A DNA stretch of 64,000 nt from Chrysaora quinquecirrha (lineage: Eukaryota; Cnidaria; Scyphozoa; Semaeostomeae; Pelagiidae), in contig JACTAT010000010.1 of NCBI GenBank assembly GCA_014526335.1, positions 4,550,282 to 4,614,281 of the forward strand, given 5' to 3'. This document shows, piece by piece, positions 42,440 to 54,800 of the stretch. The position numbers were made by a program, and so were the translations under genes. The notes under the pieces were generated by a model. That model was not told the origin of the DNA. It made no database searches and saw nothing but the letters and a program-made list of their open reading frames with translations. Positions within the stretch are counted from its first letter, which is position 1, and each line of letters begins with the position of its first letter.

Positions 42440-45290
42440 ATGTCTACAGTTCACTTCATCGTTTTTCCTCCTAAAGCTACTCTCGAACAAGTTCATGATA
42501 GGTAAGTATGCGCTGAAAATGCTATTCTGGTTTTCAGGGACTCAGTGAGTAAAACTTGGCGACCTCGTGCTTTGCTTGCGGCCTTGCCAAGCGGCCAAGG
42601 TGTTCCGACGGGTTTCTTGTAGGTTTCGGTGGATCTGAAAACATATTTATGTAGCTGAAAAGAGTAAATGTTTCAAATTTAGTTAAATCTAAATTCAGAA
42701 ACTAGGTGCAAAAACTCCTTGTAAAAATACAGATTTGAGGACTTTGGACACAAAGCCAAAAAGGCCTTAGAAGATGAAGATGCAACATCACGCCAAATCA
42801 AATCAAATCAAAGGTTGCCTATGAGCTGACCATCAATTAGGGGTATACAAATAGTACTGAAACAAGACATAACTGAGAGAAAATTGACTTTCCATCCGTA
42901 ATTTTGGTCTTAAACAATAAAAAACAATACCTTATTGTTTAGAAAACAATAGCCCTCAGTATGCTATGACAATAGCCTTCATCACAAATCTGGCTTTGTA
43001 CTTTTTGATAAAGAGCCTCCCAGCCTCCTTTGTGATGTTTATTTGAGTGCTCTAAGATTGCACTGCCCTTTATACTTCTATTGTTTTCAAACAAGAAAAG
43101 AAATTTAAGGACCCCCACACATTCCTGCACTTTCAACTTTTTCCATGAAATCCCTTGGTTTACTGAATGTTGTTTGTTTTTTATTCTTCAGGATAAGGGA
43201 ACTATACCATCAGAAACAAAGACCTAGGATCAGGTATGTTAATAAGTTTTTTGGGGGGATTTGGAGGGAATTGAGATGGCCATGTTAAGCTGTGGCCAAA
43301 CATACTGAACACGTTCACTGAACAAGTCCTGAAATTTTTCAATGAGAAATTTTCAGTTCCTTTGGTCACCAATGTTGGGACTTGTTCAGTTTATTTCGGA
43401 GTTGTTCAGGGTTGTTCTGTAAAATTTGATCACAGCAAAAATGTGGGGAGATGGATTAAAAACCTCTGTTACTCAAGGTGTCAGCTACTTGGCATCTGCA
43501 CCAGCAGATGTTCAGTGGGTTTTACTGCCCTCATTGAAAATAATCAACAATTACGTCTACAATGCATTTGACAAAGGCTTCTGAACAAAATGCCTTTGCT
43601 GGTCCGACACTGAACAACACTGAAAAGTGTAAGGACTTGTTCAGTGAACTAGTTCAGTATGTTTTGTGGGGGCTTTCGTTAATCTTTTTCTGAAATCCTG
43701 TCATCCACCACTCCTTCCCACCTTCACTTTGACATTATGATTAAACGATATCACATTTTGTTTCTTTTCAGTCAGTTCTGCTCAAAACATATTAATAGTC
43801 ACATTGTCAAGCAATGTGTTATTGGACCTGGATACATTGCATTTCTATATGAAGTAAGGTGTTTTTTTTCGGCTTTAGGAGTCTCTGCAGATCTCTGTTT
43901 CTGTGGGAATCTCTGTGTAACAGCATTTACAGTGGTCCTATTGAAATTTGATGTTTACTTTATTTGTAATGAATCACAGTCAGGTCCAGTGCCCTCTAAA
44001 GACATAATTTTTAAAAGAATTACAGTAGTTATTCGATTATCTGACCCCTGGTTTATCCTGACAGTTTTCAACTACATAAACATTATTCAGCAAAAATTCC
44101 ATTTTTCTTTGCACAAACCACTCTAGCATCAAAATGTCACACAGAAATGATCACAGAATCACTCTAGAACCTCAAATACTCTAGCATTCTGATAGTTTCT
44201 GCTCTAAAAATAATTGAAAAAGTACTACTCTTGTTACTCTGTGAGTGATATTTGTTGCGATTGTATATTTTCAATGATCTGGAATTTGGATTATCCTCGC
44301 ACATTTAATATTTATTCTGATGGTCTTCTTGCTTTGAGCTAATTAGTATTGAAAACACAATGTCAGTGTGGCTTCAGTTTTTGATTGGTGCATTTCGATC
44401 TGCAAAAGTTTAAAGTATCTCCAAGAATGTTTCCCTATTTTTCGTAATTTTGGAGCTTTGTAGAAACTCAAAGCCTTTTAAAATGTGAATGTTTGGTGGA
44501 AATATTTATTACTTTTGACCAAAGATTTGCAAAGTATTGTAAAAATGTTATTTTTCAAATACAACTTAAGCTATCTCCCACTATTCAATTCTAGAATGGA
44601 ACGGTATGCAGAGTTCCATTTGCTGTGAATGCAGTGAAATTTGAGTATCAGCAGTCAAAGAATGCAGGGTAAGTTGCTGTTAGAGTCATTATTACTTAAA
44701 GCTGCAGCTACACATGATATTTTGCTTGAAATGGTGACAGAACATGATAGAAATTGCTGCTGCAAGAGTAAAGTTAATGGTCACATGTGTAGCCAAGCAA
44801 AGATTTCTGAACAAAATGTTCTGCAACCTTAGTAAACATGATCCCAGAACAATGAATTTGTTGAACTTTTCCTAACATGTTTTTGCCACAGATTTTTGTC
44901 CTGAAATCTTTTTGTTCAGATTTTTGTTCATTGCATTATCAATGCAAGACATTGCATTGATTTCCTGGAAATTTTCTTGGACTCGTTCTTTGTTTTGCCT
45001 GAGCTGATTGTCAAATAACCTTTCTTGCAGCTTTTTTGTTACATCATGTAGCAACCTCAGGATATCTCAGAACAGGACCATGATTTCTTGGGTTAACTCT
45101 GAGTTCTTGAAGGGTGTTTGATAGTCTACAAATATTCTCAAGTGCTCTTTTCATTTTCTCAGAGATGATGATGCTCCCAGTGGTCCTCCAAGAAGCGTGG
45201 CAAATGTATTAGTACACTCTAGTAAGTATTAAGTTCAAACACTTGTGGAAGGCAATTTACAAACAGGTACTGTAGACTGGCTGTCTGACT

Positions 45291-45330
<40 letters not shown>

Positions 45331-45624
45331 CACTGACTGACTGACTGACTGACTGGCTGACTGACTGACTGACTGACTGACTGACTGGCTGACTGACTGA
45401 CTGACTGACTGACTGACTGACTGACTGACTGACTGACTGACTGACTGACTGACTGACTGACTGACTGACTGACTGACTGACTGACTGACTGACTGACTGA
45501 CTGACTGACTGACTGACTGACTGACTGACTGACTGACTGACTGACTGACTGACTGACTGACTGACTGACTGACTGACTGACTGACTGACTGACTGACTGA
45601 CTGACTGACTGACTGACTGACTGA

Positions 45625-45655
<31 letters not shown>

Positions 45656-48600
45656 ACTGACTGACTGTACATGATATGTTATACATCTAACATGCCTTTT
45701 ATTATCAAGTAGCTATTATTGTATAGTGTTGTGTTGTACTTTTGATATTCTTTTTACTTAAAAGCTTCAAGATCACCAAGATCAGAACTGCCTTTCACCA
45801 TCTCTGGTGAAGCACTCAACACATTGTCTGGACAGCTTGGGTAAGTTTCTCCCATGTTTCTGCAAATAAGATTTAACATAGAACCAAACTGCAGAACGGT
45901 TTTCATATTGTTAAAATTGACTGATATCATTAAGCCAATTAAAGCTTAAGGTTTCTTGTCTAGGAAAGAATAGATACAGCCCAATAGATTTTGTATATTT
46001 GGTTGCCAGTGACACCCTAATCCTAATTTAATGTTTTTCCTTATTAAGAATTCCGATTCTCATGCCAATTAAGGCCTGGCCTAAATAGGTGACATTGTCA
46101 TGCATGACATGTCCTCTTGGTGTCTCCCAGTTTAGCCACCTTGGAAACTTTGCAGCATACGACAAAATGTGTAGCAAACAACACCCAAGTGTTTTGGTAG
46201 ACAACAGAAACATTTCTTGTCCCCATGACTGGGGGGACTGTGCTTGTTCCTCATATGTTTAACCGCCCTAGGAGGCACAACGAATAAAATGTTGCATGCA
46301 ACATGTTTCCTAGTTTTGCCAGTGCTTTAGCTGTGAGTTTTTATAGCAAACGTAAAAATTTAATCAATCACTTTAGTCTCTTTTTGATGTTTCATACTCT
46401 AAAAAGTTTCAGATGGAGTATCTTTCAGTAAATGGTATTTGTAATTTTCTAAAGGAGATGGGGAACTCCAAGAACTGGAGCAAGCTCTGGAACAGCTACG
46501 AGCAGAACAACAACATCGACTGCTGGATCAAGCTCATCACAGGCAACGGGAATCCGAGTACGAGGCAGAATAGTAAGGGCGGCAATGAGAGGTAGATCAG
46601 GGTCTGGATGGATTGGAAGCAGGGCAATGATACCAGCTTCAGCCGTTCCTGATGAACTTGTTGCACAGGTTAGAACTGGTTTTGTTCATAAGAACAACCC
46701 TTATAATAGCTGAGATTTGAGTAAAATTTCACTGGAACTGCTTGAGTGAAGTTAGAGTGCTTTCTTAGAATAGAGCAGCGCTTATGTCAACAGCTGAGTT
46801 GTGATAAATAAGTTCCACGAAATCACCAATTAGCAGTCGCCAACTAGTCTGACTGTGCGCAATGTCGACATAAGGCTTGCTTTAATTTTTGGTTTGGAAA
46901 CAACTGTGTAGGGACTTTGAAGTGTGTCTATCCTTGTAAGCGTTCAGAAAAAAGCTTAGGCAGATCGATGACATAAATAGTTCTTTCAATTCTCACAACG
47001 ACGTAATTTTCTTGGTGCATACTAGTTGCTCTTTTGGCAAATTATAGAATTTTTTCTCTTCTATATAGAGTATATTGGAAACACTTGATTTTTTTACAGG
47101 CTCAAGTTGTTCTTCAAGGAAAGTCAAGGAATACTATAATAAGAGAACTGCAACGAACTGTGAGTTAATGACACATTTTAAATATAATGTATAATTTTTT
47201 TTAATAAGAAGGCAAAATTACAAGTTCTTTTTTCTTTTAGAACCTCGATGTGAATCTCGCGGTGAATAACTTGCTGAGCAGAGATGACGACGATCCTGAT
47301 GATCAAGATGACGCAGCAGATTCTTTCATGCCAGGGGGTTAGCTATTGTATTATTCTTTTTGGTGCTTGAACTTGATGAAATAGAGTGCTGTCCATTGCC
47401 ACAGCGAAGGATATAGATTGCCCCCCCCGACATAAATACTGTAGAATCTAAGCCAATGACTTCGACATTCCACTTGGTTTCCGTAATATTTGGTTTCCGT
47501 AATACTGGGGGAGGTTTATTGGGTGTGTTTTGGTATCTTAGGCCCTGGCCAAACGATCAACATTGTTGGTCAAACATTTAAGGTTTCCTTTTAAAGCAAT
47601 GTTTGACCTTTTGGCTATGTCACAAAACACTGTTTGACAAGCAGGATTCTCTTGTTAATGTTTTTGACCGATTTCAGAAACACATTTTCTGTTTGTCGCA
47701 AGCAAAATGTTTGACAAGAATGTTTTCTGCGTGAAAATTGTAAAATAAATTAGCTTAATATGCAAATTTCAAATTTTGACAAAAATGTTTGATCGTTTGG
47801 TCTGGAAGTCCCTTTCGTGCTGTGTTAGACTTCTACATCGGAATGGCATAGAATAATGGACATTTACTAACTGGAGTGAGTGGCCAAGCTTCTCAGTCAT
47901 TTCTCGTTTAGACAGCTGAAGTTAAGCGTGGTCGTGTGAGGTCAGCATCTGGATGGGTGACTTTCCAGATGGATGACTAAACAACTCACTCTGCCTCCAT
48001 TGGGAAGGGACTTTAAACTAGGGGTCCCATGCCTGGATGCGGCATGCATAGTAAGCCTAAATTAACTGAAAAAGCTAGCAATAACAGTCTACTCAAAATT
48101 AAATGACAAAAACAACAACAACAACTAGTTATGACGGTTTCTAAGCATTGGGGTGACTTGGACTATTGCTCTACTACCTAGCGATCTAGGTGTTGGGAGT
48201 TGTACAGATTAACTATGAGCTCTATAAACTGTACGCATCGTACTTAAGGGACAGATAGTGGTTGAGAGTATTGAGTAGATGCACACTCCTTAAGGCCGCT
48301 TTCAGAATGTCGCCTCAATGTTACTGATGATATTTAATATCATTTATTTGTAAACATGAAATGACATTCATCAGCTTAATTGGCTGATCAATTGAAAGTG
48401 TTTGAGTCATAAGTGTGCTATATTAATACAGTTCTGCATATGTTAAATAACCCTGGTATTATTGTGTTTGTAATCGTACAACGATTCTTATGCGATATGA
48501 TTTATTGCCATGGGTTTTGCATGTGTAGAATACATCTCCTTCTTTGTAATCATTAGATGGAAAGAGAACAGCAAACATTGTGTTTCCAATTATCACCAAT

Positions 48601-48763
48601 GTACCGTATGGGACCATTTAAAGCACGCTAATAAGAATGACCAACTAATGACCCTAACTAACTAACTAACTCACTCACTAACTAACTAACTAACTAACTA
48701 AATAACTAACTAACTGACTAACTGACTTAATATCTAACTAACTAACTAACTAACTAACCAACC

Positions 48764-48816
<53 letters not shown>

Positions 48817-51800
48817 CATAACTAACTAACTGACTGACTGACTGACTGACTGACTGACTGACTGACTGACTGACTGACTGACTGACTGACTGACTGACTG
48901 TATAAGTTCTGAACCTGTAGGAGTATGAATCTAACTTTTGTTTTCATCCAGGAAGTGGCTATACTTATATCTCTTAAAACCTCTATCTTTTTGCAGATGA
49001 ACTCGTATCAATCTTTGAAGGAGAAGATAACTCATTTATTGTTGATCCAGACACAATATTTCCTGAGGACATCTTGTATGGTTCTTCACTAAACAGGCCG
49101 AGCTCAAGAGCTTCTGCAAGACCAGCTAACAGTGAAGGGTATGTCCTAATTGTTATTTTATCATCAGTCTCAATGTTCTTGTGATTCAAGTATCTTTGAA
49201 CGCGACACCCCCCGATCTTGTATGATTCTTCATTGTTTGTCGATTGTGTGTACAGATCTTCTAGGGGGTCAATGTGCTAACAGGTTAAGTACTATGTTTT
49301 CTGCGTTATTAAACAGGCAGCCATGCCAAGATGCTATTAAGCTCCTTTAGCAAGACACAAAACTCATAGATTAAACACAGACTGCTTTCCTATTTACTGT
49401 AATCTAGTGATAGCCTGCTATCATCATACGTCTCATTTAAGTATTGACTTCGTTGGGTAATTCGAATTTTTAGATTTATTGCCTTGTTTGGGTCACTACT
49501 TTTGCACACTCCTTAAGGCCGCTTTCAGAATGTCGCCTCAATGTTACTGATGATATTTGATATCTTCATTTGTAAACATGAAATGATATTCATCAGCTTA
49601 TTTGGCTGATCAATTGAAAGTGTTTGAGTCATAAGTGTGCTATATTAATACAGTTCTGCATATGTTAAACAACCCTTGTATTTATATTGCATTTATAATC
49701 TTATAATGATTCTTATGCGATATGATATATTGCTACGGGTTTTGCATGTGCAGAATATACAACATTTGTACAAAAGCTTTTACAGTAATGTCAGTAAGAA
49801 GCTTCGTAGAGAACACTTTTTCAGGAACTGCATAATAAGCAACTAGGACTGAACTTACCTGAACATAATGCAACTCGAGGGCAATGGGGTCTAGTGCTGC
49901 CACTCAATAGCCTCGGACCATTTCGTAGCTAACAAAAGTTGTAGATTCGCTCCCACTCCCCTACATTCCACAGTCCCGCTCATTAACAACAGCAGCAACT
50001 ATTTTTTCGGCTTAACAAATTAAGGACTCAATTGAAGTAAGGTGAAAGTAGCAAACACTATGACTGGTGTATAACAAGTTAACCCACTCCCAATAATTTC
50101 CCTTTGTCACGCATGCGTTTTCTACCTATATACCTTTTCAAAGAGGCCTGGGTCGGGCGCGACATTTTTCTGGAAAATGGTAGAGATTTCCAGTAAGGGA
50201 ATTCTCTCCTTGTGCAATGACTGGAATAATGGTCGTTTTAGGAGAGGTAGTTCAGCAAATTTCGCTCTTAATTAACGAATAATGAAATCTGCAACAACAA
50301 AAGTTGATAATATAGGAAGTAAGTTACAAGCAACTCACAAACAGGAAAATACTTCATTAAACGTCTCCTTGAGCAGATATGGTGGGATATGAAGCCTTTC
50401 TTTCACTTTTATTCGAATGAAACGGGAATTTGAGGTAAAATTCGACGTACAACATCTCCTGCAATGACCGTAGTTCCAGCTGTTGCACGAGGAGAGGATT
50501 CCCTTCCTGGAAATGTCTACCAATTTCCAGAAAAATGCCACGTCCGACCCAGGCCTCTTTGAAAAGGCCTACTGTATTATTTATCCTTGTAACTTTTTGT
50601 TAGGTTTTTAACAGTAGACCATATATCTTATGATACTGTATCGAAATAAAAAAAGAAGAAAAAAACAAGCATTTTAACCGATTTATTTTAATCTTTTCAG
50701 AAATAATCGTGACAGTGATCGCTTTAGAGACGTCAGTGGTGCAGTTAGACAATGTGAGAAATATTGGGATGTACTCAATCTTGAACCAGGCGCAAATAAA
50801 ACTGGTAAAACGAACTCAAGACCGAAATTTAATCCTGCCAAATATGAAGAACCTCTTCATGCTGTTGGAGATTTTGAGTTCTGGAACACCAATGAAGATG
50901 GGGTAAGTGCAGTTGCCAGACTCATTTGTAACCTTTCCGTTGAGTTGAGCTCAAGCTGTCAAGAAGGAGTCAAAGGATAAGTTTTTTATATTCTTGGGTG
51001 CCCGATTGCTATCTGTTTGAAAAACTTTCCAGTCCCCCGCTCTTCTTAGGACTCCCATGTATTAAAATTGGCATTGATATTAGTGTCGCTATTTTTTACT
51101 CATTTTGATGTGACTTTCTTGGCATGGAATTCACTTATACACGCAAATTGTTTTTAGAAAAACCGGAATGCCTAATGGATTTCAGCAGTTTGCTGAAAAT
51201 GTTTGTCAAACAAATTCCGCCCCCCTGTTTGTATGACCCCCGCCAGTTAGATCCTGAATGCTGTTCCAACTCCCCGCTTATTCCAATCCCTCAGCAGAGT
51301 ACACCTAACAGTACAGTTAATCAACAAAGAATACAGTTGCTAGACTTAAACTTTTCATGGCTTTCACCGTTGAGTTGAACCTGCTTGATGATCGTGCTAT
51401 CACAATAAGTCCAGGGATGAATAGTCTTTACCTCTATTCCTCCTTGTATTAGACTCGTTACATAAGTCCCCCTCTTCGCAAACAAAAGCAACAACGATCT
51501 ATATTTCTGTATTGAATCGAATGTTCTAATACTGAAGGTAAGACTCAGCAACTTTTGTTGAAAACACAAAAAATCTGGGCGAAAACTGGACTTTTCTGGA
51601 ATAACAATTCTTCGCTTTAGCTCACTCAAAGTAGCAAAGCCTAGTGGGGCGAGGAGGCCCCACTTTCAAGAAAAAGCCTCTGTTCTCGTAGATCCTCTAT
51701 ATTGATGAATATTGCTATTCCTTGTATTGCCCGGGTTCTGCAGAGTCTTGTGTCTTTTTATTGCAAGAACTCTTCCTGACCCGTGCTAGAGAAACACAAC

Positions 51801-54800
51801 CTTCGTTTCAGAATTTCTCTCATGCCAATGAGTCTAATTCGTACAGAAGGTGGACATTTTTAGACAAGGAACAATTTCTTATAAAAGCCACTAATGTGTA
51901 GAACTCATTCTTGTTTAGATGGCTAGGCCCGGAATTCCATACTTTTTTGACACTTTTTGAGTTGTGCGAAACTTTAAAATTGCGATGAATAGCGTAGAAA
52001 TCATAGGGCATACTTGAAAGCTTCTTTCGTCTAAAACTCCCCAGAGCATTAACGTCAGAAACAAACCGACACAATTCACTCAGGTGGAGTTTTCACCCAG
52101 ATGCGGATTGATGTGCACCAGTCAGAAAAGTGAATCCCAATTGATCTTGTGTTTTGAACATCAATCTGCTTGTGGATACACCATCAGGAAGACCAATTTT
52201 TGGATAATTTTTTCTGGCTGCTACAATAGCACAAATTTTGTTCTTAGGCCCTGGTCAAACGATCAAGCATTGTTGGTTAATCATTTGAGATTCGCTTTAC
52301 AAACAATGTTTGACCGTTTGGCCACGTCGCAAAACATTGTTTGACAAGCATATAGACCTGGCCAAACAATCAAACATTGTTGGTGAAACATTTGAATTAA
52401 GCTTATCAAGCAATGTTTGAATGTTAGGCCACGTCACGAATCATTGTTGGACAAGCATAAGGGTCTGGCCAAACGATCAAACATTGTTGGTCAAGCCTCT
52501 GAGTTTTGCTTATCAAACAATGCTTGAACGTTTGGCATCGGCACAAAACATTGCTTGATAAACACAAGGTCCTACCCAAGAGATCAAACATTGTTGATTA
52601 AACATTTGAGATTTCCTTTACAAGCAATGTTTGACCGTTTGGCCACGTCGCAAAACATTGCTTGACAGACGAAGTTGTTGGAAATGTTTTTGAAAGAACT
52701 TGCTACAAGCGAAAATCGTGTGAGAGAGTAATGTTTTGCAACAAACGGTGAAACTTATTTGTTTGAAAAGCAAGTTTAGATGTTTGACTAACAATGTTTG
52801 ATCATTTGGCCTGGGTTTTAGGAACAAGCAACCTTTGCATGTAATGTTTGACCGTTCGACCAGCAATGGTTTTCGATTTGGCCGAACAGAACAACATTTT
52901 CTTTGGGAAGCAATTTTCAGATGTTTGACTAACAATGTTTGATCATTTGGCCTGGGTTTTAGGAACAAGCAACCTTTGCATGTAATGTTTGACCGTTCGA
53001 CCAGCAGTGTTTTTCGACGTGACCGAACGGTCAAAAATTGACAAGCATTTTTCACAAAAATTTTCTTTGACAAGCAATTTTCAGATGTTCGACGAACAAT
53101 ATTTGATCCTTTGGCCAGGGCCTTGAAGCGCTTTGGGGCTTGGGAAGGGGTTGAAATAGCATATAAGATTTAGATTTATTACACGAATCCTAGTTATCGC
53201 TAACGGCTAACGACCGGACTCAATACCGCTCAAACTAACAATACTAATACTAATCTTTGCATTAATGCAAAGACTGAAGTAAGATATGTACATAAAAGGT
53301 TACAAAAATTTATTCTAAATATGCAAAACCCTTAGCAATAAATACAATCGCGTAAGAATCTTTTTGAGAATCTTTTCTTCGTATTTCTTATCCGCGAGCA
53401 AACAGCTGTTTGGTAGTAGTAGTTGTTGTTGTTGCTGTTTGCGAAGAGAAGGTCTCATGTAATAAGTCTATATGAGATTAACAACTGGTTAAAGTTCTTG
53501 CTTCTTTCCTAGGACTGGAAACCTCTAAAATTCACCAAGATTGCATCCTTGCAATCCGAGTTGGTCGGCATTAGTGTCGACGGCAAACTGCATCAGTGGC
53601 TATGGGATGAACCATCCCCGACTCCGATGTTGCCTGATGGCCATTTTCACAAAAGAGCCAGTGATCTCAGAATCAAAGATGAGAAAATTGTCATGTTGGA
53701 TGCTTGTAATGTCAGGGCCTCAGTTCTCACTGAAAGTGGAAAGGTAAGCTGTTATTGTATGTAGTTTGGCAAAAGCAGTATTTCAACGAATTACCAATAA
53801 ATGCTAACACTAAAGCAACCAGGGCTGAAATTTTGCTAAAATTTTTAGTTATTATAGCTTTCGCTACCAAATACATCGTTGCAAACTTGTCAATTACATT
53901 GGAAAGCCAGAAAAGAGCGAAAATAAGAGTTTTTATGGGGTACCAGTCATTCTGTGAGGGCTGAAATGCTAGATATATTAAGCAACTTTGAGGGCTGGAC
54001 CAAAAGTCCAGTTGCGAATTAAAAAAATGTATCTATTGAAGAACAAGTGACACAGTCTCGCCCAAACTCTTGCAGGCTTTCCTTGCGGATTATTAGCGAG
54101 AGAGATGCTTTGAATCGCCTTTCTATATGAATTCCGAATTAACTAACAACTCTAAAATCTCAATTCAACTACAAATTATAAATCTACCGATTTTATATTT
54201 CAGTTAAGTTAGCTATTAACAAAATTTTGTACCAAAATGAAATGAGTCGATACGCTATAATGATAAGAAAGACTAGCGAATTCTTGAATGAAAAATACGA
54301 TTTTTCTCTTTTAAAATGTTTTCTGCCTACGCACAAATCTCTACGCATATAAATTCATTCAGAGCAATAGTTGTCTGTTAGATGAGGTTAGGTTAATTGA
54401 AAGCCCATAGCAATTGCTAACCCATAGCAATTGCTGGGGTAGCATTTGCATTAGCCTTGCATTGCATTGCATTGGGGTAACATTTGCATTAGCCCATAGC
54501 AATTGCCACTAGCAATTGCTCGACTACGGCTGCACACTCCTTAAGGCCGCTTTCAGAATGTCGCCTCAATGTTACTGATGATATTTGATATCTTCATTTG
54601 CCAACATGAAATGACATTCATCAGCTTATTTGGCTGATCAATTGAAAGTGTTTGAGTCATAAGTGTGCTATATTAATACAGTTCTGCATATGTTAAACAA
54701 CCCTTGTATTATTGCATTTGTAATCGTTCAAAGATTCTTATGCGATATGATTTATTGCTACGGGCTTTGCATCTGCAGAATACACTTGGGTACTGTTTAT

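Noticed and set aside
45235..45686. Long Ser-Val-Ser-Gln open frames on the minus strand
   Set aside because: They are translations of a (CTGA)n microsatellite inside a UBR5 intron, with no start context or conservation.
47880..47990. Functional 5S rRNA gene
   Set aside because: Only the internal-promoter part resembles 5S; the 5' half and the closing helix are not kept, and a SINE-like body follows.
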